Below, piece after piece: positions 6,946 to 14,863 of a stretch of 24,359 bases of DNA (position 1 is its first letter; every line of letters begins with the position of its first letter). The notes beneath the pieces are model-generated. The model had not been told where the DNA came from, searched no databases, and saw only the letters and a list, made by a program, of their open reading frames with translations. Position numbers and translations under genes: made by a program. This DNA comes from Desulfuromonadales bacterium. Lineage in GTDB: Bacteria > Desulfobacterota > Desulfuromonadia > Desulfuromonadales > BM103. The DNA lies in NCBI GenBank assembly GCA_029859485.1, contig JAOUDB010000009.1:1-24359 (forward strand), given 5' to 3'.

Positions 6946-7527
6946 ATGGCTGATCTTCTCGTCATTTTGGTAAGCGCAATCTTTGTCAACAACTTCGTGT
7001 TGGCGCGCTTCCTCGGTATCTGTCCATTTCTCGGCGTTTCCAAGAAGGTGGAAACCGCTCTGGGGATGGGGATGGCGGTTACCTTTGTCATGACTGTAGC
7101 TACGGTGGTGACCTGGTTTGTCCAGTACTTTGTCCTGATCCCTTTCGGTATCGAATACCTGCAGACGATTGCTTTCATCCTGGTGATTGCTTCCCTGGTT
7201 CAGTTGGTGGAGATGGTTATCCAGAAGGTCAGCCCGGTACTCTACCAGTCTCTGGGGATCTTCCTGCCGCTGATTACCACCAACTGCGCAGTTCTCGGCC
7301 TGGCCGTTCTCAGTATCCAAAAAGATTACACGTTTCTGGAAGGCATTGTCTTTGCTATCGGCGCCGCCCTCGGTTTTACCCTTGCCTTGGTCCTCTTTGC
7401 CGGTTTGCGTGAGCGGCTTGAACTCTGTGCCGTCCCGCAGAGTTTTCGCGGCACCGCCATTGCACTGGTTACGGCTGGCCTTCTGTCTCTGGCTTTTATG
7501 GGCTTTGCCGGCCTGGTCAAAGGGTAG
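6946..7527 (+). CDS. rnfA: Rnf complex membrane subunit RnfA
   Basis: This 193-residue protein has about six transmembrane helices, the normal size for RnfA. With RnfE, its paralogue, it forms the membrane core that in solved Rnf/Nqr complexes holds a [2Fe-2S] cluster between conserved cysteines; here the candidates are C26 in LGICPFLG and C114 in TTNCAVLG. The complex moves electrons between ferredoxin and NAD+ while pumping Na+ or H+. It is the first gene of an rnfABCDGE operon, the order known from Rhodobacter and E. coli (rsx) and not the rnfCDGEAB order of clostridia. The start has only a poorly spaced Shine-Dalgarno (AAGG about 3 bases before ATG), which may limit translation of the first gene. 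Confidence 0.96.
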   Translation: MADLLVILVSAIFVNNFVLARFLGICPFLGVSKKVETALGMGMAVTFVMTVATVVTWFVQYFVLIPFGIEYLQTIAFILVIASLVQLVEMVIQKVSPVLYQSLGIFLPLITTNCAVLGLAVLSIQKDYTFLEGIVFAIGAALGFTLALVLFAGLRERLELCAVPQSFRGTAIALVTAGLLSLAFMGFAGLVKG

Positions 7528-7557
7528 GCCTTATAATATGACGTCCAAGGTAGTTTT

Positions 7558-8400
7558 ATGCTTGCAGCTATATTAAGTCTCGGATGCATCGGTCTGGTCG
7601 CCGCGATTGCACTTGGCTTTGCCGCCAAGAAGTTTGCCGTGGAGGTTGACCCACGTGAACTTGCCGCAATGGAGGTCCTTCCGGGAGCCAATTGCGGAGC
7701 CTGTGGCTTTCCCGGTTGCGCCGGCTATGCCAAGGCCCTGGTAGCAGGAACCATTGATTTGAACCAGTGTCCTCCCGGCGGCGCCGATGTGGTGGTAAAG
7801 TTGGCGAGGATCCTCGGTGTCGAGGCTTCGGCTTCAGCAAGGCAGCTTGCTGTTGTCTTGTGCCAGGGCGATAACCGCAGGGCGCAGGTCAAATATCAGT
7901 ACCTGGGCTTGGCCGATTGTACGGCGGCACAAAAGATTGCAGGTGGGCCAAAAGCTTGTCCCGGTGGTTGTCTAGGCCTTGCTTCCTGCCAGCGTGCCTG
8001 CCCCTTTGACGCAATCGAAATGACAGATGACGGTCTGGCGGTGATCAGCCGTGAAAAATGTACCGGATGCCGAAAGTGCGTGGCTGTCTGCCCCAGGAAT
8101 GTGATCTGCATGACGCCCTTCGAGTCAGAAATTCACGTGCTTTGCAACAGTCACGATAAGGGCGCAATCGTTCGCAAATACTGCCAGATTGGTTGTATCG
8201 GTTGCCATATCTGTAAGAAAACCATTCCTGATGCATATAAGGTCGAAGACTTTCTCGCGACAGTTATTTATGGACAGGATGAAAAAGCGATTGAGGCGAT
8301 TGGCAAATGCCCGACCAAGTGCATTCGGGACTTCAGCGATGGTTATCCTGAAGGCAGCAAACTTTTGCCTGTTGCGGCAGACAAACCACACGCAGCCTGA
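7558..8400 (+). CDS. rnfB: Rnf complex ferredoxin-like subunit RnfB
   Basis: This 280-residue protein has an N-terminal transmembrane helix (about 2-22), a [4Fe-4S] domain with C46, C49, C54 and C71 (NCGACGFPGC ... QCPPGG), then a ferredoxin domain with C134/C138/C144/C148 and C168/C171/C174/C178. RnfB is the likely entry point for electrons from soluble ferredoxin. A further C-terminal segment has C196, C209 and a CIGCHIC motif (213-219), but the fourth cysteine is I223 (KKTIP) and the second half of the domain keeps only C251 in KCP. That pattern fits retention of one cluster and loss of its partner. The start has AAGG 7 bases upstream. It lies 30 bases after rnfA and 16 before rnfC. Confidence 0.95.
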   Translation: MLAAILSLGCIGLVAAIALGFAAKKFAVEVDPRELAAMEVLPGANCGACGFPGCAGYAKALVAGTIDLNQCPPGGADVVVKLARILGVEASASARQLAVVLCQGDNRRAQVKYQYLGLADCTAAQKIAGGPKACPGGCLGLASCQRACPFDAIEMTDDGLAVISREKCTGCRKCVAVCPRNVICMTPFESEIHVLCNSHDKGAIVRKYCQIGCIGCHICKKTIPDAYKVEDFLATVIYGQDEKAIEAIGKCPTKCIRDFSDGYPEGSKLLPVAADKPHAA

Positions 8401-8416
8401 TTTAAGGTAGAGACTG

Positions 8417-9733
8417 TTGAAATTAAAAACCTTTACAGGGGGCATACATCCTCCGGACAACAAGCAGTGGTCATCGCACAAGGCGATAGAAGACTGCCCC
8501 TTGCCCGCAGAGTTTGTCGTGCCTATGGCGCAGCATATAGGTGCTCCTGCCGTTGCTTCTGTAGAGGTCGGTCAGTCGGTGTCCAAAGGGCAGGAGATAG
8601 GCGCTGCAAAGGGTTTTGTCTCAGTGCCGGTGCATGCGCCAACCTCTGGAGAGGTCGTTGCCGTCGAAAGCCGTCCACACCCCTGGGGAACTTCATTGCC
8701 GGCGGTTGTGATCAAGCCGGATGGTGAAGATTCTTGGTCGACGGATTTGCAGCCCGGAGACCCGGGCAGCCTGACCGTAGATGAAATTGTCGAAAAAGTA
8801 CGCTTGGCAGGGGTCGTTGGTATGGGTGGCGCCGCTTTTCCCGCGCATGTCAAAATGTCGCCTCCGCCGGAGAAAAAAATCAGCACCCTGATCTTCAACG
8901 GCGTCGAGTGTGAGCCCTACCTGACGGCTGATCACCGCATGATGCTCGAAGAGCCCGAGCGTGTTCTGCAAGGTGTTGCTTTACTACAGTATGTTTTTGG
9001 TGCCGAGCGGGTGGTGATCGGTATAGAGGCGAATAAGCCCGATGCGATTGCCCTGCTTGAGAAAGAGTCTGCCGGTGCGCCAGTCGAGATACTGCCTCTT
9101 CAGGTCAAGTACCCGCAGGGTGCTGAGAAACAACTGATCGCTGCGGTGACTGGACGCGAGGTCCCTTCGGGTGGATTGCCTATGGATATAAGTGTTGCCG
9201 TACACAATATCTCGACCGCGGCAGCTGTTGCGGATGCGGTCCTCTTTGGACGACCTCTGATCGAAAGAGTCTGTACGGTGACGGGGCCTGCTATCCGCGA
9301 GCCTAAGAATCTGCGGATACGCATTGGCACCCCGCTGTCTCACCTGGTTGAAGTCTGTGGTGGCGTGACTGAAGATCCGGGCAAGATCGTGCTTGGCGGG
9401 CCAATGATGGGCTTTACCCAGCTCGACTTTAATGTCCCTGCAATCCGGGGAACCTCTGGTCTGCTGTTGTTGCGTGATGAAGATGTTGATCGCCAGGAAG
9501 AGGGCCCCTGTATCCGCTGCTCTCGCTGCGTGCAAGCGTGCCCGATGCACCTCCTGCCGACGACGATTGCTGCATACTCGCGTCGGGACCTTCTGGCAGA
9601 AGCTTCCGACTATTGCGCCATGGATTGTATTGAATGCGGTAGCTGCAGCTACGTTTGTCCTGCGACGATTCCTTTGGTGCAGGCGATCCGCTACGGTAAG
9701 GCCGCCATCCTTGCCAAAAAGAGGAGCTCATAA
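8417..9733 (+). CDS. rnfC: Rnf complex NADH/FMN-binding subunit RnfC (TTG start)
   Basis: This 438-residue protein opens with the family N-terminus LKTFTGGIHPPDNK, which fixes the start at a TTG codon with AAGG 9 bases upstream. The middle carries the nucleotide/FMN-binding region shared with NuoF: VGMGGAAFPAHVK (134-146) and NGVECEPYLTADHRMM (161-176). The C-terminus has two [4Fe-4S] motifs: C365/C368/C371 with C375, and C404/C407/C410 with C414 (an extra C400 precedes). RnfC is the cytoplasmic site of NAD+ reduction or NADH oxidation. It lacks the long repetitive C-terminal extension of gammaproteobacterial RsxC. The TTG start is unusual in this operon and could set subunit stoichiometry. 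Five bases separate it from rnfD. Confidence 0.96.
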   Translation: MKLKTFTGGIHPPDNKQWSSHKAIEDCPLPAEFVVPMAQHIGAPAVASVEVGQSVSKGQEIGAAKGFVSVPVHAPTSGEVVAVESRPHPWGTSLPAVVIKPDGEDSWSTDLQPGDPGSLTVDEIVEKVRLAGVVGMGGAAFPAHVKMSPPPEKKISTLIFNGVECEPYLTADHRMMLEEPERVLQGVALLQYVFGAERVVIGIEANKPDAIALLEKESAGAPVEILPLQVKYPQGAEKQLIAAVTGREVPSGGLPMDISVAVHNISTAAAVADAVLFGRPLIERVCTVTGPAIREPKNLRIRIGTPLSHLVEVCGGVTEDPGKIVLGGPMMGFTQLDFNVPAIRGTSGLLLLRDEDVDRQEEGPCIRCSRCVQACPMHLLPTTIAAYSRRDLLAEASDYCAMDCIECGSCSYVCPATIPLVQAIRYGKAAILAKKRSS

Positions 9734-9738
9734 AACCC

Positions 9739-10734
9739 GTGAGCAAGCAACTCTACCTGTCTTCTTCGCCGCATATACATTCCGGCGATTCCACGTCCAA
9801 GGTGATGCGTGCTGTTCTTTACAGCCTGCTGCCTGCTTGCGCCGTGGCAGTCTATTTTTTCGGCCCGGCAGCCCTGACAGTCCTGTTGATTGCAACCTTG
9901 GGGTGTCTTGCCACAGAGGTTGTCTGTCAGCGTTTGATGGGGCAGCCGGTGACTGTTGCTGATGGCAGCGCCGCCATTACCGGCGTTCTGCTCGCTCTCA
10001 ACCTGCCGCCTTCAAGCCCGTGGTGGTTGACCTTGCTCGGTGCGGTGATTGCCATTGCGATCGGCAAGCAGGTCTATGGCGGTCTCGGCTCAAACCCCTT
10101 TAATCCGGCCCTGGTGGCCAGGGTTGTGCTCCTTATCTCTTTCCCTGTGCAGATGACAACCTGGTCATCACCGATACCTTTCGGCTCTGGTCTCGACCTT
10201 GTTACCACCGCAACCCCTCTGGGGGAGTGGAAGAATGCCGTCATGCTAACCGGACAGATGCCGCCTGACCTGCAGTCCGGGATGGTGGATTATTTTCTTG
10301 GTAATATGGCCGGTTGTGTCGGTGAGGTCTCTGCTCTGGCGTTGCTGCTAGGAGCGGGCTATCTCTTTTACAAACGAATTCTGACCTGGCATATTCCAGC
10401 GACCTATGTCGGTACGGTGGTTCTCTTCTCGAGTGTGTTCTGGCTGGTCAACCCGGACAAATATCCCAACCCCCTTTTTCATCTATTGACCGGCGGCCTC
10501 GTTCTGGGTGCTTTTTATATGGCAACAGATATGGTAACCACGCCGGTTTCAACAAAAGGCATGCTGTTTTTTGGAGTGGGTTGCGGTGTGTTGACTGTTC
10601 TGATCCGTCTCTTTGGTGGTTATCCGGAAGGAGTGTCTTTCGCTATCCTGCTCATGAACGCCGCGACTCCGCTGATCGATCGCTATACCCGCCCTGAGAC
10701 TTTTGGCACTTCACGGCAGGGGGCGAGGTCATGA
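9739..10734 (+). CDS. rnfD: Rnf complex membrane flavoprotein RnfD (GTG start)
   Basis: This 331-residue, strongly hydrophobic protein starts at GTG; GAGGAG at the end of rnfC lies about 12 bases upstream. The start is supported by the family N-terminus with LYLSSSPHIHS (5-15). RnfD (related to NqrB) carries a covalent FMN on a threonine facing the periplasmic side; the segment DLVTTATPLG (153-162) is the expected attachment region, with T157 or T159 the candidates. Other conserved blocks are ADGSAAITGVLLALNLPP (74-91) and GGLGSNPFNPALVARV (114-129). The gene overlaps rnfG by the four bases ATGA, typical of tight coupling between subunits made in equal amounts. Confidence 0.96.
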   Translation: MSKQLYLSSSPHIHSGDSTSKVMRAVLYSLLPACAVAVYFFGPAALTVLLIATLGCLATEVVCQRLMGQPVTVADGSAAITGVLLALNLPPSSPWWLTLLGAVIAIAIGKQVYGGLGSNPFNPALVARVVLLISFPVQMTTWSSPIPFGSGLDLVTTATPLGEWKNAVMLTGQMPPDLQSGMVDYFLGNMAGCVGEVSALALLLGAGYLFYKRILTWHIPATYVGTVVLFSSVFWLVNPDKYPNPLFHLLTGGLVLGAFYMATDMVTTPVSTKGMLFFGVGCGVLTVLIRLFGGYPEGVSFAILLMNAATPLIDRYTRPETFGTSRQGARS

Positions 10735-11339
10735 ACAGCATGTTGCGTCTCGCCCTGGTGCTGACTCTGATTACTGCTGGAGCCGGTTTGATCCTGTCTA
10801 TGGTTGAAGCTGTGACACGTGAGCCGATCGCTGAGCAGCGTCGCCTAGCAACCCTGCGTGCTTTGCGGGCGGTCTTGCCGCCGGGCGACAACTCTCCTGA
10901 CCAGGACACGGTTCAGTTGCTGACGGGGAAGGACAGGCGTGGTCGGGATGTCCTGCGGACTTTCTACCGGGGTAGGCAAGCGGCCGAGCTGAGCGGGGTT
11001 GCCTTTCAGGTTGTTGCCCCGGACGGTTATAGTGGCAATATTGCGGTGATGGTCGGTGTGGACCCGGAAGGTACGGTCGACGGGATAGAAATCCTGAACC
11101 ATAACGAAACACCCGGTTTGGGAGACAAGATCACTTTACCGGTCTTCAAGGATATCTTTGCCGGGAAAAATCTGCAGAATGCTGACTGGCGGGTGAAGAA
11201 GGATGGTGGTGAATTCGACCAGATCACCGGTGCAACGATTTCTCCCCGGGCCGTTGTTGGTGCTGTGCGGAGAGGTTTGGAGTTTTACCACGAACACCGT
11301 GACGAGATCCTTGCCGATGCTCAAGGGGGCGGCCAATGA
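10731..11339 (+). CDS. rnfG: Rnf complex periplasmic flavoprotein subunit RnfG
   Basis: This 202-residue protein has a single N-terminal transmembrane anchor (about 5-25) followed by an FMN-binding domain. The covalent flavin site is clear: [13 protein letters not shown] with T169 as the flavinylated threonine (consensus [ST]GAT). The [12 protein letters not shown] segment (124-134) is the other family hallmark. RnfG relays electrons between the membrane core and RnfD on the outer side. Flavin attachment in this family needs ApbE, which is not in the window. It overlaps rnfD and rnfE by four bases each. Length is normal. Confidence 0.96.
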   Translation: MNSMLRLALVLTLITAGAGLILSMVEAVTREPIAEQRRLATLRALRAVLPPGDNSPDQDTVQLLTGKDRRGRDVLRTFYRGRQAAELSGVAFQVVAPDGYSGNIAVMVGVDPEGTVDGIEILNHNETPGLGDKITLPVFKDIFAGKNLQNADWRVKKDGGEFDQITGATISPRAVVGAVRRGLEFYHEHRDEILADAQGGGQ

Positions 11340-11929
11340 CGTTAAGTCGTGAATTCCGTAAAGGTCTTTGGCGAGAGAATGCCGTGTTCCGGCTGCTGTT
11401 GGGTTTATGCCCAGCCCTGGCGGTTACGACAAGCGCTGAGAATGGTCTGGGTATGGGGTTGGCTACGACCTTTGTTCTGGTCTGCTCCAACATCGTCGTT
11501 TCGTTATTACGGAAAGTCATTCCGCCGAAGGTTCGGATCCCTTCCTTTATCGTTGTCATCGCGTCCTTTGTGACTGTCGTTCAGCTCTGCATGGAGGCTT
11601 ATTTCTACGATCTCTACAAGGCCCTGGGGATTTTTATTCCCCTGATTGTCGTTAACTGCCTGATCCTGGGGCGCGCTGAAGCCTTTGCTTCAAAAAACCG
11701 CCTTGTCCCCGCAGTCGTTGATGGTGTCGGTATGGGGCTCGGTTTCACCCTGGCGCTTTTTGTCCTCGGTGCGGTCCGTGAACTCTTTGGTTCCGGTACC
11801 CTCCTCGGCTACAGCGTCTTCGGGGAAGCCTATCAGCCGTTGATCTTGATGATCCTCCCCCCGGGGGCGTTTATCGCAATGGGTCTTTTGTTGGCTGGAA
11901 TGAATCTTTTTGACGCACGTAAGCAGTAA
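11336..11929 (+). CDS. rnfE: Rnf complex membrane subunit RnfE
   Basis: This 197-residue membrane protein with about six helices is the paralogue of RnfA, inserted in the opposite sense in known complexes. The matching cysteines for the shared intramembrane [2Fe-2S] centre are C25 in [10 protein letters not shown] and C108 in IVVNCLILG. Other family marks are [14 protein letters not shown] (35-48) and [19 protein letters not shown]. It starts within the end of rnfG (ATGA overlap) and is the last recognisable rnf gene; no rnfH or cytochrome subunit follows. No convincing terminator lies downstream, so readthrough into nuo cannot be excluded. Confidence 0.96.
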   Translation: MTLSREFRKGLWRENAVFRLLLGLCPALAVTTSAENGLGMGLATTFVLVCSNIVVSLLRKVIPPKVRIPSFIVVIASFVTVVQLCMEAYFYDLYKALGIFIPLIVVNCLILGRAEAFASKNRLVPAVVDGVGMGLGFTLALFVLGAVRELFGSGTLLGYSVFGEAYQPLILMILPPGAFIAMGLLLAGMNLFDARKQ

Positions 11930-12086
11930 ACAATCCCTCCACTTTAAATGTATTTAATACACTGGCTTTGTGTGCATTAATCTCTTCTAAGACAGCCAAT
12001 TGTCACGGCTTTCTTCCCTTTTTAAGTTCCTGACTAAAAAACTCATAAAGCCACATATATCGGGCGTTTATGTCCTTTGGGATTGC

Positions 12087-12102
12087 ATACAGTATACTGT
12101 AT
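12087..12102. promoter_or_regulatory. Perfect 16-bp palindrome, candidate operator of the nuo operon
   Basis: ATACAGTATACTGTAT is fully self-complementary and ends 7 bases before the nuo -35. Size and position suit binding of a dimeric regulator. The GTATAC core and TGTAT half-sites recall GntR-family operators, but that is only resemblance. It is not a LexA box, since CTGT and ACAG are in the inverse arrangement. Confidence 0.5.
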
Positions 12103-12109
12103 TTTTCCC

Positions 12110-12138
12110 TTGACAAAGAGGTGGAATTGTCCTAACTT
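12110..12138 (+). promoter_or_regulatory. Candidate sigma-70 promoter for the nuo operon
   Basis: A perfect TTGACA is followed after 17 bases by TAACTT (3 of 6). The start of transcription would be near 12145, leaving a leader of about 70 bases before nuoA. The palindrome immediately upstream supports this being a regulated promoter. Confidence 0.5.
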
Positions 12139-12216
12139 GCTGTCGGTCAAAAAGCCGAAAAGCTATACCTGCGACTATTGGATTTTGTAATCTCACCTGG
12201 CAGGAGGATTATATCA

Positions 12217-12573
12217 ATGCTGGACAGTTATCTACCAATTCTCACCCTGATCGTCATCGCGCTCGGATTTTCTGTCGCGGTGATCGTCCTTTCACGTCTG
12301 GTCGGAGAGAATAAGCCCTCGGCGGTCAAGCTGGCTCCTTACGAGTGCGGGATGCCTCCCGTTGGCTCCGCCCATGAGCAGTTTTCGATCAAATTCTACA
12401 TCATCGCCATGCTCTTTATCGTCTTCGATATCGAAGTGGTCTTCATGTACCCCTGGGCGGTTATGTTTAAACGCCTCGGCTTGTTTGGTTTCATGGAGAT
12501 GGGCGTGTTTATTCTGATTCTTCTCGTTGGCTACGCATACGTTTGGAAAAAAGGAGCTCTGGAATGGGAGTAG
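12217..12573 (+). CDS. nuoA: NADH-quinone oxidoreductase subunit A
   Basis: This 118-residue protein has three transmembrane helices (about 5-28, 58-80, 90-110) with the conserved cytoplasmic loop APYECGMPP (40-48) and FDIEVVF (70-76), whose acidic residues D71 and E73 match the functionally important pair in E. coli. NuoA sits where the membrane arm meets the quinone site. The chosen ATG has AGGAGG 9 bases upstream; an in-frame TTG 13 codons earlier has no such site. The end overlaps nuoB by 10 bases. This is the first gene of the complex I operon. Confidence 0.96.
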   Translation: MLDSYLPILTLIVIALGFSVAVIVLSRLVGENKPSAVKLAPYECGMPPVGSAHEQFSIKFYIIAMLFIVFDIEVVFMYPWAVMFKRLGLFGFMEMGVFILILLVGYAYVWKKGALEWE

Positions 12574-13070
12574 AGGAAACTCTAGGTAATAACGTTATTA
12601 CCACGTCACTGGACACGATCGTCAACTGGTCCCGTGCCAGATCTCTTTGGCCGCTGACCTTTGGCCTTGCCTGCTGCGCTATCGAGATGATGGCTACAGG
12701 TGCTGCTCGATTCGACCTTGACCGTTTTGGTGTGCTCTTCCGCGCCTCACCGCGTCAGGCTGATGTCATTATCATTGCAGGAACTGTGACCAAAAAAATG
12801 GTTCCGGTTATCCAGACTGTTTACGAGCAGATGCCGGAGCCGCGTTACGTTATTGCGATGGGCGCATGTGCTTGTTCGGGTGGTGTCTTTGATACCTACA
12901 GTACAGTGCAGGGCGTTGATGAGATCTTGCCGGTTGATGTGTATGTCCCTGGTTGTCCCCCTCGCCCGGAAGGTTTGCTCTACGGCATCATGAAGCTTCA
13001 GGAGAAGATCATGAAAGAGCGCAATAGCTTTGGTGCTGTCATCGGCGTGGGCGAGCGGATCAACGGCTGA
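12564..13070 (+). CDS. nuoB: NADH-quinone oxidoreductase subunit B (cluster N2)
   Basis: This 168-residue protein carries the ligands of cluster N2, the last electron carrier before quinone: the tandem cysteines C37-C38 in [10 protein letters not shown]102 in [10 protein letters not shown] and C131 in [10 protein letters not shown]104 is an additional cysteine next to the N2 ligand, at a position that is often not cysteine in other NuoB proteins. The ATG chosen has GGAG 7 bases upstream and overlaps nuoA by 10 bases; the longer frame starting at TTG 12543 would add seven residues without support. It pairs with NuoC, NuoD and NuoI in the connecting module. Confidence 0.96.
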   Translation: MGVEETLGNNVITTSLDTIVNWSRARSLWPLTFGLACCAIEMMATGAARFDLDRFGVLFRASPRQADVIIIAGTVTKKMVPVIQTVYEQMPEPRYVIAMGACACSGGVFDTYSTVQGVDEILPVDVYVPGCPPRPEGLLYGIMKLQEKIMKERNSFGAVIGVGERING

Positions 13071-13122
13071 AACGCTTCGACTGACTGGCAACTTTAACCC
13101 AGATAGACAGGATGCAACCGTT

Positions 13123-13605
13123 ATGAGTGTACAGGCTGTTGTTGATAAGCTGAAAGCCAAGTTTGGCGAGACAGTTCTCGAGACCATCGAGTTTCGCGGT
13201 GAGACCACTGTTGTTGTCAAGAAAGAGGAAATTGTTGCTGTTAGCACCTTCCTCAAGGAAGACGTCGGCTTTAATTTTCTGACCGATCTTTGTGGTGTTG
13301 ATTACATGGGTCAGGCCCCCCGCTTTATGGTGGTCTACCAGCTCTACAATATCGCGACCCACACGCGTCTTCGCGTAAAGGCGCCGGTTGAAGAGTCTGA
13401 TACAACGATCGATACCGTAAGCGGTGTCTGGGCGACTGCCAACTGGCTGGAGCGCGAATGCTGGGACCTGATGGGGATTACTTTCAATAACCATCCTGAT
13501 CCACGACGCATTCTTTTGCCGGCTGATTGGGAAGGCCATCCGCTACGCAAGGACTACCCGGTTCAGGGCCCGGATCGCGAGCCTTACCAGGGTCGTCTTC
13601 AGTAA
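13123..13605 (+). CDS. nuoC: NADH-quinone oxidoreductase subunit C (30-kDa type)
   Basis: This 160-residue protein has the 30-kDa subunit signature ERECWDLMGITFNNHPDPRR (about 113-132), followed by the GHPLRKDYP segment typical of the C-terminus. It binds no cofactor and braces NuoD and NuoB. It is a free-standing gene, unlike the fused nuoCD of E. coli. The ATG was chosen because MSVQAVVDKL is a normal opening and AGGA lies about 10 bases upstream; extension back to TTG 13030 would overlap nuoB and add unlikely sequence. The Shine-Dalgarno is modest. Confidence 0.95.
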   Translation: MSVQAVVDKLKAKFGETVLETIEFRGETTVVVKKEEIVAVSTFLKEDVGFNFLTDLCGVDYMGQAPRFMVVYQLYNIATHTRLRVKAPVEESDTTIDTVSGVWATANWLERECWDLMGITFNNHPDPRRILLPADWEGHPLRKDYPVQGPDREPYQGRLQ

Positions 13606-13658
13606 GAGACTTTTCGCGTAAACTCAAGCACGTATCTGAATATAGACGAGGCAGAAAT

Positions 13659-14837
13659 ATGGCGAATCATGAAACCATGACCATCAATATGGGCCCACAG
13701 CATCCCTCAACTCACGGGGTGTTGCAGTTGGTCCTCGAGTTGGATGGCGAAATTGTCCGCAAGGCGACACCGCACATTGGCTTTTTGCACCGCGGTGTGG
13801 AGAAGTTGGCGGAACACCGTACTTACCACCAGGTGTTGCCCCTGACCGATCGACTCGACTATCTGGCTCCCATGCATAACAACCTCGGCTACGTACTGGC
13901 CGTGGAAAAGCTGCTTGGTATTACGGATGAGATTCCAGAGCGTGCGCAGGTTGTGCGGGTTCTGCTTGCCGAATTGACCCGCCTCAAGAGCCACCTGGTC
14001 TGGCTGGCCTGTCATGCTCTCGATATCGGCGCCATGACGGTTTTCATCTACGCTTTCCGCGAGCGTGAGCATATCATGAATATCTACGAGAAGGTTTCGG
14101 GTGCTCGGATGACCTCGAACTACTTCCGCGTTGGTGGCCTCTCTGCTGATTTTCCTGAGGGCCTTGATAAAGAGATTCGTGACTTCATCGACACGATGCC
14201 TGGCCATCTGGATACTTATGAGGGCCTGCTGACTGGCAACAAGATCTGGCAAAAGCGTATTCAGAACGTCGGTGTCATCAGTGCTGAGGACGCGATTGAT
14301 CTCGGTGTCACCGGTCCTTCCTTGCGCGGTTCCGGTGTTGATTGGGACTTGCGTCGTGATCAGCCTTACTCCGGCTACGAAAACTATGATTTTGAAGTTG
14401 TTGTTGAGCAGGGTTGTGATACCTGGGCTCGTTATGTCGCTCGTCTCAAGGAAATGCGTGAGTCCTGCAAAATCATTTACCAGGCTCTCGACAAGTTAAA
14501 ACCCGGCCCGATTCTGGCCGATGCGCCTAAAATTGTTCTCCCGTCCAAGCAAGACACTGTGAATACAATTGAAGGTTTGATTCATCACTTCAAGATTATC
14601 AGCGAAGGCTTCAAACCGGAGGCCGGTGAAGTCTATGTCGGTGTGGAAAACCCCAAAGGTGAAGTCGGCTTTTATTTGGTTTCTGACGGTTCGCCCCGGC
14701 CGCATCGTATGAAGATTCGTCCGGCTTCTTTCATTAACCTCCAGGCCTTGCCCAAGATGGTTGAAGGTTCGATGATTGCGGACGTTGTTGCGGTTATCGG
14801 AACTCTGGATATCGTTCTGGGTGAGATCGACCGCTAA
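13659..14837 (+). CDS. nuoD: NADH-quinone oxidoreductase subunit D (49-kDa type)
   Basis: This 392-residue protein is the 49-kDa subunit that, with NuoB, forms the quinone-binding cavity. It opens with the typical MGPQHPSTHGVL loop (11-22), whose H19 corresponds to the quinone-headgroup histidine, followed by PHIGFLHRGVEKL (38-50). Like other 49-kDa subunits it is related to [NiFe]-hydrogenase large subunits but lacks the nickel cysteine pairs. The C-terminus ends in DIVLGEIDR, as expected. ATG with ACGAGG about 8 bases upstream was chosen over an in-frame upstream extension lying in the end of nuoC. Confidence 0.96.
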   Translation: MANHETMTINMGPQHPSTHGVLQLVLELDGEIVRKATPHIGFLHRGVEKLAEHRTYHQVLPLTDRLDYLAPMHNNLGYVLAVEKLLGITDEIPERAQVVRVLLAELTRLKSHLVWLACHALDIGAMTVFIYAFREREHIMNIYEKVSGARMTSNYFRVGGLSADFPEGLDKEIRDFIDTMPGHLDTYEGLLTGNKIWQKRIQNVGVISAEDAIDLGVTGPSLRGSGVDWDLRRDQPYSGYENYDFEVVVEQGCDTWARYVARLKEMRESCKIIYQALDKLKPGPILADAPKIVLPSKQDTVNTIEGLIHHFKIISEGFKPEAGEVYVGVENPKGEVGFYLVSDGSPRPHRMKIRPASFINLQALPKMVEGSMIADVVAVIGTLDIVLGEIDR

Positions 14838-14863
14838 CCTGCTGCGAGGACAAGGAATCAGTC

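Larger units (their letters stand above)
11930..12216. other. rnfE-nuoA intergenic region (287 bases)
   Basis: No gene is supported. It is AT-rich and contains a 13-bp odd palindrome TGTATTTAATACA (11949-11961), a weak short hairpin (AGCC/GGCT near 11993-12009) followed by a pyrimidine/T tract that might end rnf transcription inefficiently, then a perfect 16-bp palindrome and a TTGACA promoter for nuo. The nuoA Shine-Dalgarno AGGAGG lies at 12202-12207. A longer reading frame that starts at TTG 12178 would bypass this site and is not chosen. Confidence 0.65.

Noticed and set aside
11930..12060. Strong terminator after rnfE
   Set aside because: Only short 4-5 bp stems are present; none has a GC-rich stem directly followed by a T-run, so I do not annotate one.
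12087..12102. LexA/SOS box
   Set aside because: The palindrome contains ACAG-N4-CTGT, the reverse arrangement of the CTGT-N8-ACAG LexA site.
12178..12216. Longer nuoA starting at TTG 12178
   Set aside because: The family N-terminus and a strong AGGAGG site both point to the ATG at 12217; the extra 13 residues cover that ribosome-binding site.
13707..14252. 181-codon open frame on the minus strand opposite nuoD
   Set aside because: Antisense to nuoD, no recognisable motif and no supporting start signal.
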